Assembly (NCBI RefSeq): GCF_019688735.1
Contig: NZ_JAIFYA010000004.1
Coordinates: 62,001 to 126,000, forward strand
Direction of reading: 5' to 3'
DNA length: 64,000 bases
From: Thermosulfurimonas sp. F29
GTDB lineage: Bacteria > Desulfobacterota > Thermodesulfobacteria > Thermodesulfobacteriales > Thermodesulfobacteriaceae
This document shows, one piece after another, positions 24,795 to 33,466 of this stretch (positions are counted from its first letter, which is position 1; each line of letters opens with the position of its first letter). Below the pieces are notes generated by a model. It ran no database searches and was not told the origin of the DNA. It saw nothing but the letters and a program-made list of their open reading frames with translations. The translations under genes and the position numbers were made by a program.

Positions 24795-26195
24795 TCACTC
24801 CTTTTTCCTAGTGTCGTCGGAACCCCTTTCAGTTTCCTCGGTTCGCTTTTTCAGATTCGCCACCACCGCTCGCGCGGCCTCGACCAGAGAACGGTGCGGT
24901 TCGGTGTTCACCCAGCGAATTGCCTTCTCGGGATCGCTCAGGCTCGCCCGACACCGTTCGTAAGCCTCCCGCAAGACCCGCGCTCCTCCACTTTCATCGG
25001 TCCACACAATTCCGAATCGCCCCTGCAACCCGTTCCACACGAAGTAACCCGCAGGTTCGAAAAACCCGTCGTCCTTTCGCACGGCCAGCTCGAACACCCC
25101 GGCGGTCAAACCGCCGACAAGCGCGTTGCCACCGCCGAATCGGGGATCCCGCCCGAAGGCCTCAAGGGTCATGAGAACAAGCCCCACCTGTTCGGGGAGA
25201 GCGCCCACCACGCGCAACATCCCGTAGAAAGGCATCCCGGGCGGGAGAAACCGACGACTGATGATGTTCGGGGAGAGCGCCCCGTACAGCACCTTGAGAG
25301 CGCCTTTGAGCGACGGATCCACCTCCTTCTCAACCTCGGAAAGCTTCCTGCCCCAGCCGCGCTCGATCAGCTCGCGCACCTCGGGCTCGATACCCTCCCA
25401 GAGTTGAGGCATTTGCCTCAACAGGTCGGTCACCACCCCGCGCAGAATGGCTCCGTTTTTCGTGACCGGGGACGCTCCACCCTCCTCGTCTCCAAAGGTG
25501 AGATCCTCAAAGTCCACAACCTGCTCGATGCTTCGCAGGGCGGGAGGAGCGCTGATGTACCCTTCCACGGCCCGAACCGTCGCCCTCATCCATCCGGCGG
25601 CACCATCACTCAGCAACACCCGCCGCACTCCCTCCCATGACTCTTGATCCGGTTCCAGCGCCAGCACCCGGGTCTCCTGAAGATACGGAAGCACCTGCGT
25701 CCGCACCCGGGAAGCCACCATGGCGTAGCGCTCCCGACCCGTTCCGCCTCCCCAGAGGTCAAGGAAGAGGTCCCGTCCCGCATCGAAGTCACCGACGCAA
25801 GTGTTCACAACAGCGGAATCCCTCCTGGAATTGCTTCCCCTTTTCCCGTCATTTTTTCTCGCATCGCCATCCTTGGCCTCAAGCGGCACCCCTCCCTGGA
25901 AAAGCACCTTCGCCACGAAAAAACCCCGCCGTTCCCGCGGAAGCGCATTCCACACCAGCTCCCCCGCCAGATCGCGAAACCGCCCGCGGAAGGTGCCCGG
26001 AGAAATGGTGGGCGCCAGAATCACCCTGCTCTCTCCCTCATGCCCTTCGTCCTGCACCACCACCGGCAGGTAGTAGATCAGAGTCTCCTTTTTCTCCCTC
26101 TCGGAAGCACCCTCCCGGGGAGGCCGGTAGTTCATGGCCGGCGTCTGGAGGAAGAAAAACCCGCTTATCTCGACATCCATCCTTTGCTCGGACAT
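24795..26195 (-). CDS. csf2: Csf2-like (Cas7) backbone subunit of a type IV CRISPR-Cas system
   Basis: A 466-residue protein from ATG 26195 preceded by AAGGAGGTGGCGT. RAMP-type features: ILAPTISPGTFRGRFRDLAG matches the 'P.lSpnSlRGklRr' strand of Csf2; LWGGGTGRERYAM resembles the F/LGGG element; and LGGG-like FGGGNALVGGLTAG appears late, after LRVVGALPEQVGLVLMTLEAF. Cas7 proteins polymerise along the crRNA spacer. It is longer than typical Csf2 (about 350), with an insertion around residues 115-150 that is hydrophilic. Placed between the DinG and Csf1-like genes, as in type IV-A loci. Confidence 0.65.
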   Translation of the reverse strand: MSEQRMDVEISGFFFLQTPAMNYRPPREGASEREKKETLIYYLPVVVQDEGHEGESRVILAPTISPGTFRGRFRDLAGELVWNALPRERRGFFVAKVLFQGGVPLEAKDGDARKNDGKRGSNSRRDSAVVNTCVGDFDAGRDLFLDLWGGGTGRERYAMVASRVRTQVLPYLQETRVLALEPDQESWEGVRRVLLSDGAAGWMRATVRAVEGYISAPPALRSIEQVVDFEDLTFGDEEGGASPVTKNGAILRGVVTDLLRQMPQLWEGIEPEVRELIERGWGRKLSEVEKEVDPSLKGALKVLYGALSPNIISRRFLPPGMPFYGMLRVVGALPEQVGLVLMTLEAFGRDPRFGGGNALVGGLTAGVFELAVRKDDGFFEPAGYFVWNGLQGRFGIVWTDESGGARVLREAYERCRASLSDPEKAIRWVNTEPHRSLVEAARAVVANLKKRTEETERGSDDTRKKE

Positions 26196-26241
26196 ACGCC
26201 ACCTCCTTCCCTTTTGTTTTTCCGACACCGGGCGCATTTCC

Positions 26242-28878
26242 CTAAAGGGACGAAAACTCCTCGGGAATGCGCCCGTCCTCGTCAAGGGAAAGCGGACGCC
26301 CGCCCAAAGTGAGGAAAAGCAGGGTCCGCCTGACGCCCTTGAGCGATGAGGAATGCACCCGATCGTCCAAAATGGACACCACGCCCCGATCCTCAGCCCT
26401 GCGGCGCAAACGCCCGATGCCCTGCCTCAGGGTGAAAAACATTCGCTCGCCCTGAAGCTGAAAGAGCGCGCCTCTCATCTTTTCGAAAGTCCTTTCAGGA
26501 TCCATACGGTATGCTCCTGTGCGGGCAAGCCAGCTCTCCACCGCCAGGAAGAAGGGGTCGTACGGGAAGAGGTACGGCAACCGGGTCACCACCACGCCCT
26601 GAAGCGCGCGGCCGGGCACATCGAGCCCCTGCCATGCCCAGGATGTCGCGAGCAACAATCCGTTGCCCGCCTCCACGAAGCGGTCCTTCACCTGCCGGTG
26701 AGAAAGCCGCGGGCCGCAGAGATCGAGCTCCCCTTGATCGTTAAATGCGTAAAGCTTGCCGCCGCGGCCCACCGCGAGCACCGTGCGCTCGCCGTCGGGC
26801 GTACGCACACGCAACACTTCGTCGCCCGGTTCCACCGGGGGAAGCAGGCGCAGAAGCTCCCGCAAAACCTTTTCCAGAAAGGCGTAGGAGGTGAAGAGCA
26901 CCAGCACGCCCCCGAGCGGCCTTCCGTCCACCCGCACGCGCAAAAGGCTCTCCACATGACCGGCCACCCGCCGCGCCATCTCCTCCTCACATTGCTCCTT
27001 TTCCTGGGGAGAAAGGCCGGGATCACTTACAAACGACCAGTCAAAGACGCCTTTCTCGGAAACGGGTGGCAGAAACACTCCGACCTTGCGATCGTACGCC
27101 CAGGGCGAGAGAACCGCGATCCCCTGAGCGACGAGGTCGTACTTGGCGCTTCGCAGGAGCCGGGGCAAAGCCATGGTCCGGCTGAGATACCGCGCTTTGT
27201 TCGCGGCCCCGTTGCCGTCGTAAACTACAATGTTCGCTCCCTCTTCGCCTCTCTTTCTGCGGCGAGAACGCCTGCGCCGCGCAAGAACACCCTGCTCATC
27301 GCTTTTTCCGGCCTCTTCGTATTTTTTCACGAATTCGCGGGACGGTTGCTCATAGAGGGTGGCGGAAATGAGCAAGAACTTGGGCTTGACTCCGTGCTGG
27401 ACGGCCCGATCGAGGAAGCGTTGCAAGCGGTTGGCGTAGCGCGACCGACAGATGCTCGGCGCCGCATAAATAGGGGAGAAAGAGGCGTAAGGCGGCGTCT
27501 CGGTATCGCCAGCGAACGCCGACAACGCCAAAAAGTCCTGCGATCCTAAAAGCTTGGCCCGCTCATAAACCTGCCAGAGATTGACGAGCATGTTCCAGCG
27601 TTCCAGCATGTCGTGAAGCAGGTAAAACATCTCCTGCGCATCATCGTCGTCGCCCGGGGAGGTAACGGCCAGCATGCCGGCCACGGAAAGATCCCCTCTG
27701 GATGCGAACAGAAAGTGCAGGTGCGCCATGAGGAGCTTCCAGAGCTCAATGAGCTTCTCCCGGAGCACGCCTTCGAGGTTTCGCAAACGGGGCTCAGCGA
27801 AGGATCCCCGGGCGATGTCCCCTCCCTCGATGAGAACGAGTCTCGTGTCCGGCGTCATGTCGAGGTACTCGCGCCCGAGCCTTTGCACCTCGTCAAGCAT
27901 CTGGCGCAACTGCTCAAAGCGGTCCGAATGAAGAACAGGCGCTATCCCGCGCGCCACCCAGACCGCCCCCTCGGGTTTGCCCTTGCGGAGCACCCGGTCC
28001 ACGACCTTCCGCAACACGCCCAGCAACCGCACCGTCTCCGCTAGGGAAATGCTCCCCCCTTCAAGAGTGAAGAACACCTCCGGGAGGAGATGCGCCTCAT
28101 CCAGGACGATGAACGGATGCGCCGAAGCCAAGAAGGGGTTGCGACTTCTCTCGGGCGCCTGCCCAAGGGAGAAAAGCGAATAATGATTGGTCACCACCAC
28201 TCTGTAGAACTTGTCCCTGAGCTGTCCCCTGAGCGGAGAATCCTGCGCGGCCTCGCGTGCGCGCCGGTAGAACTCGAAGTGTCCGCCGCTTTTATCGCCC
28301 TTCACGGAGGCCGGCGCACACACGGCCGCGGCGGGAATCATACCCCGCACGCGGTCGCGTTCCTCCTCCGGAACGCCGTGCGCTTCGAGCACCGCTTCGA
28401 GAGTGAGATCGAACACCCCCCAGGTTTTGAACTTCACCCTGCGGTCATCGACGGTAACTTCCACCCCCTCCTCGCTGGCTTTGATCCACAGGTCGTAGGG
28501 CGGAAAGAGCTCCCGGGCTTCCTCGCTAAGGGCCTCATAGAACCGCACAAGGCGTATCGGCGAAATGTAGTTGGTCTGCCCGTAAAGGAGTACCGGATCG
28601 CCAAAGACGGCCGCGGCTTTTTTGCGGTCTTCCCCGGTAAGGTGTTCGTGCGGAAATCTGCGCATTTCCTCCACGATCTGAGCCTGAAGCACCCGGGTCG
28701 GTGCGGAAACGATGATGCGGTCCGCCTTCCCCATGCGATAAAGCTCCCATCCCACGGCAAGGTAGGCGCGGGTTTTGCCCGTGCCCGTGCCCGCTTCTAC
28801 CATGGCGAAGTTCCAGTTGGGTTGACGGGTGAGTTCCTCAACAAGCCGCTTCTGCAACGGGTAAAGGTTGACAAACAT
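26242..28878 (-). CDS. csf4: CasDinG (Csf4)-like helicase
   Basis: An 878-residue superfamily 2 helicase with AGGAGGTGGTGC before its ATG. Walker A reads VEAGTGTGKTRAYL near residue 28, the DEAH box FIVLDEAHLLP near 277, motif V LLLATSWAWQGLDVPG near 740, and motif VI RQGIGRLRRRAEDRG near 820. The four Fe-S cysteines of canonical DinG are missing; VCAPASVKGDKSG stands where they would be. CasDinG proteins of type IV-A systems also lack the cluster and are needed for interference with plasmid DNA. Gene neighbours (Csf3-like before, Csf2-like after) agree. Contrast with the Fe-S-bearing DinG at the left edge. Confidence 0.75.
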   Translation of the reverse strand: MFVNLYPLQKRLVEELTRQPNWNFAMVEAGTGTGKTRAYLAVGWELYRMGKADRIIVSAPTRVLQAQIVEEMRRFPHEHLTGEDRKKAAAVFGDPVLLYGQTNYISPIRLVRFYEALSEEARELFPPYDLWIKASEEGVEVTVDDRRVKFKTWGVFDLTLEAVLEAHGVPEEERDRVRGMIPAAAVCAPASVKGDKSGGHFEFYRRAREAAQDSPLRGQLRDKFYRVVVTNHYSLFSLGQAPERSRNPFLASAHPFIVLDEAHLLPEVFFTLEGGSISLAETVRLLGVLRKVVDRVLRKGKPEGAVWVARGIAPVLHSDRFEQLRQMLDEVQRLGREYLDMTPDTRLVLIEGGDIARGSFAEPRLRNLEGVLREKLIELWKLLMAHLHFLFASRGDLSVAGMLAVTSPGDDDDAQEMFYLLHDMLERWNMLVNLWQVYERAKLLGSQDFLALSAFAGDTETPPYASFSPIYAAPSICRSRYANRLQRFLDRAVQHGVKPKFLLISATLYEQPSREFVKKYEEAGKSDEQGVLARRRRSRRRKRGEEGANIVVYDGNGAANKARYLSRTMALPRLLRSAKYDLVAQGIAVLSPWAYDRKVGVFLPPVSEKGVFDWSFVSDPGLSPQEKEQCEEEMARRVAGHVESLLRVRVDGRPLGGVLVLFTSYAFLEKVLRELLRLLPPVEPGDEVLRVRTPDGERTVLAVGRGGKLYAFNDQGELDLCGPRLSHRQVKDRFVEAGNGLLLATSWAWQGLDVPGRALQGVVVTRLPYLFPYDPFFLAVESWLARTGAYRMDPERTFEKMRGALFQLQGERMFFTLRQGIGRLRRRAEDRGVVSILDDRVHSSSLKGVRRTLLFLTLGGRPLSLDEDGRIPEEFSSL

Positions 28879-28896
28879 CGCACCACCTCCTAATGC

Positions 28897-29838
28897 TCAC
28901 TTGCGTTTCGGCGGAATGTCCTTGCCCCTTTCTTCAAGTTGAAGGCACTTCACCGCGGCGTACATGCGGAAGCGCTCGCCCAGCACGGCACCGTTCGGCA
29001 GGTAGCAAAGCTCGCTCCGCGCCCCGTACCAGTACGGGGGAAGCCAGCCCGCCGCATTAACCACGCTACGGGGCTGACCCCATTCCTTTCGCCAGAGACG
29101 CACCGGGTAAGGACGCAACACATAACCGTCTTCCCCCAGCGGCCACCTCGGGGGATGTTCCAGGGGCAGGGCAAGCACATCGAGGAATGCGCCGTAGCCG
29201 AGGCGAGTGAGCTTCCCCAGCGCGCCGACCTCATAGTAGAGAAGGTCCTCAAAGTCCGCGAGCAACTCCTCGTCCGAGCGCCCAAAGCGTCTCTTCAGGC
29301 CCACCACGAACTCGAGTCGCGACACGAACACTCGGTAAGGCACCACAAAGCAAAAATCGCGGTTGACCCCCGACTGCTTGTTCCAGAAGATGTCGGCCCT
29401 CACTCCCCGCGACACCTCTTTAAGAGCCTCCTCCCGCGCCGCGCGGGGCAACACTATGCCCTTCAAAATGACCTCGCTCAGGTTGGGAGAGGTCAGAACC
29501 GCTCCCACCAGCGCCCCGCCCGTCTCCTCCACAACCTCAAGCGCCCGTCCCCTGGAGAGCGCCGGGAGAAAGGCGCCGGTTCCCGTCCCCTCTTTCACCG
29601 CCGCGTCCGCAACGGACGCGGCCACCGGCGAGGAAGCCAGGGGGATGCCGTTGACATCCGTCGCGATGGGGCTCGCCTCAAGCAATTGCTCGAGGTCAAA
29701 CGAACCGGTTTCTTCGTCGTGAAATCGCCGCGCTACCGCCCAGAGCACAGGGGCATCCAGAGTGATAAAAGGATAATTCAGCAGGGGCGGCACCTTGAAC
29801 TCAAGCACCACTCGCGCCCAAAGCACCCCTCTTTTCAT
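28897..29838 (-). CDS. csf3: Csf3-like (Cas5) subunit of a type IV CRISPR-Cas system
   Basis: A 313-residue protein starting at ATG 29838 after GGAGGCGCG; the longer frame to 30183 has no ribosome site. Its start, ARVVLEFKVPPLLNYPFITLDAPVLWAV, recalls the Csf3 opening with 'ITLDALLAYA'. KLTRLGYGAFLDVL is a glycine-bearing RAMP loop. The end, ERFRMYAAVKCLQLEERG, is basic. Cas5 binds the crRNA 5' handle. It is the first gene of the minus-strand operon, 18 bp before DinG, and diverges from the 30041 gene across about 200 bp that must hold the operon promoter. Subunit identity is supported mostly by context. Confidence 0.58.
   Translation of the reverse strand: MKRGVLWARVVLEFKVPPLLNYPFITLDAPVLWAVARRFHDEETGSFDLEQLLEASPIATDVNGIPLASSPVAASVADAAVKEGTGTGAFLPALSRGRALEVVEETGGALVGAVLTSPNLSEVILKGIVLPRAAREEALKEVSRGVRADIFWNKQSGVNRDFCFVVPYRVFVSRLEFVVGLKRRFGRSDEELLADFEDLLYYEVGALGKLTRLGYGAFLDVLALPLEHPPRWPLGEDGYVLRPYPVRLWRKEWGQPRSVVNAAGWLPPYWYGARSELCYLPNGAVLGERFRMYAAVKCLQLEERGKDIPPKRK
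29601..29621. repeat. GCGTCC-type palindrome within csf3
   Basis: CCGCGTCCG-caa-CGGACGCGG, perfect 9-bp arms. It belongs to a set of at least seven GCGTCC/GGACGC palindromes in the window (also 37929, 37983, 51724, 52884, 58913, 59088). Confidence 0.6.
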
Positions 29839-30040
29839 CGCGCCTCCTGAACGCCGTTCTTCCGCAAACCAGTATAGGACAAGGGACCCAAGCGCCCCAA
29901 CCCCGGCAAACCCTTGTCCCCCAAAGGAAAGCGGGGATGTCTTGCACGATCCGGTGGCGGACCTTTTCCGAAAAACAAAAAGGGCCCCCGCCAAGCCTAG
30001 GGCGCTACTTTGGAAGACAAAATACTGAAAGGATAAAAAC

Positions 30041-30901
30041 ATGGGGGGACGCATCATGAAGCAAACGGCCAAATATCGGCGTTGGGCGGAGAAAGCAATG
30101 GGAAACTCCGTATTAACGGACCTAGTGGAACAGGAGCATTTCGCGAAGCTCAAAATGAGGAAGCAACACCGACGCACGGGCATCGGAGCGGCAGGCCCCA
30201 GGGTGGTGGTGGATCTTGAACCGGTTGACTTCCAACCCGTTCCCGAGGAAGAGGAACGGGAACGGAGAGAGGTGCTCGACCTGGTCGCTTTTCCTCTGGC
30301 GAGGGCGACTTTCGAAACCGGCCTCGACGAGCATCCCCTCCGCTTGCGGGGCGGGCGTTTCTATCGGGTGCGAGTTTACTTGGTAAATGAGAAGGGGGAG
30401 CGCCGACCTTTGGTCACCAAAACCATACACATTCCGGGCTCTCCGCAGGAGATCCTTGCGGGGTTCGTAGGGCTCCGCCTTAAGGACGGAAAGCCGGTAC
30501 TCTACCTCGGGTTCGATAAGGGTTCTCCCCTGGCGCGGGCCGTCGCCGTGCAACTCTCTGACAAGGAGCGCGGAGCCATTCTTCGGATCCTACCCGACAT
30601 TCCGCCGCTTGCTCCGAGCGAGGCACGCGCCCTTAAAAACGGCGAGGAGGCTCAGACGGAAACAGCGGAAGCGGGAGCGGAAGTGCGGGAAGCGCACCGC
30701 AATACTCTTGGCGTCTCTGGGGAAGCGATTCCCGGCACAATTGAAGAAACTGCTGCCGGGGAAGAAACGCTTAAAAGCGAGGGGACTGAACCGGAGTGGA
30801 CGCCTAGATCGGACCCCGAAAAGGAAATGCGGACACAACAAAACAGCGCTCCAGAAGAAAATCGCCCCGCAACGCGCTACACGCTCTCTCTAGCGCTTTA
30901 A
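30041..30901 (+). CDS. Hypothetical protein divergent from the csf operon
   Basis: A 286-residue protein beginning at ATG 30041 after GAAAGGATAAAAAC. The N-terminal 50 residues are basic; residues 60-190 look like a folded domain (VDLEPVDFQPVPEEEE, then RFYRVRVYLVNEKGERRPLV and VLYLGFDKGSPLARAV). The last 90 residues are Glu/Thr/Ala-rich and probably disordered. No family recognised and no signal peptide. It faces away from csf3 and converges on the AdoMet-decarboxylase-like gene with a 6-bp gap. Whether it relates to CRISPR function is unknown. Confidence 0.55.
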   Translation: MGGRIMKQTAKYRRWAEKAMGNSVLTDLVEQEHFAKLKMRKQHRRTGIGAAGPRVVVDLEPVDFQPVPEEEERERREVLDLVAFPLARATFETGLDEHPLRLRGGRFYRVRVYLVNEKGERRPLVTKTIHIPGSPQEILAGFVGLRLKDGKPVLYLGFDKGSPLARAVAVQLSDKERGAILRILPDIPPLAPSEARALKNGEEAQTETAEAGAEVREAHRNTLGVSGEAIPGTIEETAAGEETLKSEGTEPEWTPRSDPEKEMRTQQNSAPEENRPATRYTLSLAL

Positions 30902-30907
30902 TCCGCT

Positions 30908-31489
30908 TCAATCCTCCACCCAAGCGCGAGCCTCGAGCTCGTAATGACCCTCTCCGAAAAGGGTGGAGAGCACCCGTTCCATGAGCTCGCGCTCGATCTT
31001 CCGGCAGGAAGACACCTCAAGCCGGAGGAGTCCTCTTTCCGGCCAAGTGCTCGCATTGATGTGACTCTCCATCAGGATGAGCGAGGCCGAGGCCGCAAGG
31101 TATCCCTCCTTCACAGGGAAGGTAACCACGCGCAGGGTTTCGGGAAAAGGGGTAAGCCCCAGCGCCCTGGCTATACGCAAAAGCGCATTCCCCACCTGCC
31201 AAGGGTCCATCTCCGCCGGACGGTAACGCACATTGATGAGAAAGGTCACCCCGCGGTAGGGTACGCTTTCCATGGCGGAACGCTCGTGCAACTCTCTCTC
31301 TCCGAAAAGGTCGACCTCCTCGGCCACGCGCATGGCGACCTCCACGGGATTGCTCCCCGCGCCGGAAGTCTCCCCGCCGGCATTGTCCGCATAGGTATCC
31401 TCAAAGAGATCCTCAAACTCGCCACGACGACCCCTCGAGGCATTCCCCGGTTCTCGCCGGTCCCGACGAGCCGCCGTTTCTTTCGCCAT
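30908..31489 (-). CDS. S-adenosylmethionine decarboxylase-like protein (SpeD family)
   Basis: A 193-residue protein. MESHINASTWPERGLLRLEV matches the SpeD self-processing signature 'ESHi..HTwPE', where cleavage before the Ser makes the pyruvoyl cofactor; the catalytic Cys position is kept in EVSSCRK. SpeD decarboxylates AdoMet to supply aminopropyl groups. The first 60 residues are an Arg/Gly/Glu-rich extension not seen in standard SpeD (about 120-130 residues). It ends a run of minus-strand genes that starts with prepilins and includes a spermidine-synthase-like enzyme. Finding SpeD on a mobile element inside a pilus operon is unusual. The His of the 'SIHTWPE' region is replaced by Ser, which might alter activity. 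Confidence 0.75.
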   Translation of the reverse strand: MAKETAARRDRREPGNASRGRRGEFEDLFEDTYADNAGGETSGAGSNPVEVAMRVAEEVDLFGERELHERSAMESVPYRGVTFLINVRYRPAEMDPWQVGNALLRIARALGLTPFPETLRVVTFPVKEGYLAASASLILMESHINASTWPERGLLRLEVSSCRKIERELMERVLSTLFGEGHYELEARAWVED

Positions 31490-31524
31490 CTCGCACCCTC
31501 CCGGTCAAAAAGGTTTGGGCCTTG

Positions 31525-32343
31525 TTAATCAAAGTAAAGCGCGGTTCCCCTTTCCCTCGAAAGAGAAATCGTGTCCAAGCGGAAGAGCCCCGAGTCGAGC
31601 ACGCGTCTTACCACCCCCAGCGTGACGGCGTTCAACCCGAGACCGACAGCCTTTTCCCAAGCCTCCTCACCGGAAAGATGCACATCCACCTGCTCGCGCT
31701 CACCGCGCTCGCCACGAGCCCGCACGAACCGCTTCTCCTCCTTGCGGTACACCTTGCGCTCCACAAGCGTCCCGTTCCAAGAAAAGGTCCAGCCGCAAAG
31801 CACATAGGCGGACCAGTCCCGATCATCCTCCCGCCCGCTTCCGCCTTCCCCGCGAAGAAGCACATAAACCCTCTTTTCACCGGCCATCACATCCACACCA
31901 AGCCCAAGCCCCCTCACCGCGGCGATGAGAACCTCATCCTCCGCCCGGCGCTCCTTCCCGGAAGACGGGACACCGCCTGAGATCTGGCGCAAGGCCCGTA
32001 TTGCGTCCGCGGCGAGCAGAGCCATCACTTCCTCCTCATCCATCCCCAGAAAAGCCTCAAGCATTTCTCCGAAAAACTCCACATCTTCGCGCGAACTTTT
32101 GGTGAAAAAGCCCGCATAGAAGCGTGAAGGGTCGGTGAAGCCCCCGGGCGTTTCGAGCACCGAGAAGGTGGCCTGCGAGAAGTTGCTTATCACCGAAAAC
32201 GGCTCGTCCGAGCCGAACTCCCGCACCATGCGCGGCAGGCTGTAGTCCACCCATTCCTCAAGAACCCCGTCCACCATGACCGGGTATATCTCCGCATTCC
32301 AGAACCGTAACTGATCCACCAAGAACTCGTCTCCCCGAGCCAC
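31525..32343 (-). CDS. Hypothetical protein between SpeE-like and SpeD-like genes
   Basis: A 272-residue protein with GGAGGTGAGAGAGTGGCTC before the start. No family recognised. Soluble, mixed alpha/beta by appearance: EPFSVISNFSQATFSVLETPG, DPSRFYAGFFTKSSREDVEFF and, later, WSAYVLCGWTFSWNGTLVERKVYRKEE. Aromatic-rich centre and charged surface residues. It sits 35 bp before the SpeD-like gene and 50 bp after the SpeE-like gene, so it is co-transcribed with both and may act on the same amine or be the acceptor. That is inference from position. Confidence 0.55.
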   Translation of the reverse strand: MARGDEFLVDQLRFWNAEIYPVMVDGVLEEWVDYSLPRMVREFGSDEPFSVISNFSQATFSVLETPGGFTDPSRFYAGFFTKSSREDVEFFGEMLEAFLGMDEEEVMALLAADAIRALRQISGGVPSSGKERRAEDEVLIAAVRGLGLGVDVMAGEKRVYVLLRGEGGSGREDDRDWSAYVLCGWTFSWNGTLVERKVYRKEEKRFVRARGERGEREQVDVHLSGEEAWEKAVGLGLNAVTLGVVRRVLDSGLFRLDTISLSRERGTALYFD

Positions 32344-32393
32344 TCTCTCACCTCCCCGGTTTTAACTTCGTTCGCCGCCAACCGCGCTTTTCA

Positions 32394-33449
32394 CTATCCA
32401 TTACCGGCCGTCCCGGAGGCGAACGGCCGCTCCTGCAAAGCTACGGAGCACCCAACCCCGAACCTGCCGGGCTCGCTCACGGCCATTCTGCGCACCCTAA
32501 GGTCGTATCCCACGACGCCCCAGATGGGGATGCGCGCAAGCTCCTCATCAGGCAAAGTGGGAAGTTCGTCGGCGAGAAAGGCGGTAAGCGCCGCAAAACG
32601 CGCGCCCTCCCTTACGAAGGTCCCGGTCGGTTCGGCCGCAAAAACAAACCGTTCGCCGGTCTCCGATGCGTAAATGATTCCCACATCGCCCATGCTCGGC
32701 ATGGGAAGCCTCAAGGGTAAAAGAAGGCCGAACCCCGCCTCCTGCAGGGTGAGCATGACCTTCCGGAAGACATTGGGTGAGTGCCAGACCGAAGTGGCCT
32801 GCACGCTCACTATGCCACCCGGCGCCAGACGCGCCCGCACCATCCGGTAGTGCTCGACGGTGAAGAGCCGGTTCACCTGATCGGAGGGTTCCAGGCTCGG
32901 GTCCGGGTAGTCGAGCACAATGAGATCGAATCTCTCTCCCTTGGAAGCGAGGTAAGCGTGGGCATCGCCCACCTCAACCCTCACTAGGGGATGTCGCAGG
33001 CTTTCTCCGTTCAGGGCACGCATAACCGGGTGCGTGCTTGCGAAAAAGAGCATATACTCGGATATGTCCACCAAGGTGATCCCCGCAAGCGAAATCATTC
33101 CCCTGCGCTCGAGCTCGAGCAGGGTTCGAACACCGAGGCCGTCTCCGCCCCCGCAAACGAGCACCTGAAGCGGACGGTCCTTCGGCTTTGCCCGAACGGG
33201 GCCCTCACCCTGAACCGGCTCCAGCAGAGCGGGTAAACCGAAAAGCGCTTCATGGTAGCGACGCTCATCCAGCGTGGAAAACTGCAACCCGCCGTTTATG
33301 GTCAGGTAGAGATTCCCGTCCGCTCCTCTAAAGAACACATACTCCCCAAGGGGGTCCCGCCAGTAAGCTAGCACCTCCTCAGGGGCATTCCCCCTGAAAG
33401 AAGCGACCGTTCCGCTGAGAATTTCTCTTACCTCGGGAATGAGGGGCAT
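32394..33449 (-). CDS. Spermidine synthase-like aminopropyltransferase
   Basis: A 351-residue enzyme. N-terminus NLYLTINGGLQFSTLDERRY matches the substrate-lid region 'L.iDG..Qf...DE..YHE'. The AdoMet-type fold has VLVCGGGDGLGVRTLLEL, then ITLVDISEYM and FDLIVLDYPDPS. The tail FTVEHYRMVRARLAPGGI and LPMPSMGDVGIIYAS fits the catalytic domain of the transmembrane spermidine synthase group (recalled; that group ends in 'vPsfGdWGF') more than cytosolic SpeE, but no membrane helices are present here. The usual 'DSTDP' is DYPDP. It begins 17 bp after the last prepilin gene, so it is in the pilin operon. Substrate unknown. Confidence 0.72.
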   Translation of the reverse strand: MPLIPEVREILSGTVASFRGNAPEEVLAYWRDPLGEYVFFRGADGNLYLTINGGLQFSTLDERRYHEALFGLPALLEPVQGEGPVRAKPKDRPLQVLVCGGGDGLGVRTLLELERRGMISLAGITLVDISEYMLFFASTHPVMRALNGESLRHPLVRVEVGDAHAYLASKGERFDLIVLDYPDPSLEPSDQVNRLFTVEHYRMVRARLAPGGIVSVQATSVWHSPNVFRKVMLTLQEAGFGLLLPLRLPMPSMGDVGIIYASETGERFVFAAEPTGTFVREGARFAALTAFLADELPTLPDEELARIPIWGVVGYDLRVRRMAVSEPGRFGVGCSVALQERPFASGTAGNG

Positions 33450-33466
33450 GCCTTTCTCCTCCGCGC

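Noticed and set aside
26353-27549. A 398-codon plus-strand frame antisense to the DinG gene
   Set aside because: It is the mirror of a strong helicase gene; composition is His/Pro/Arg-rich without domains.
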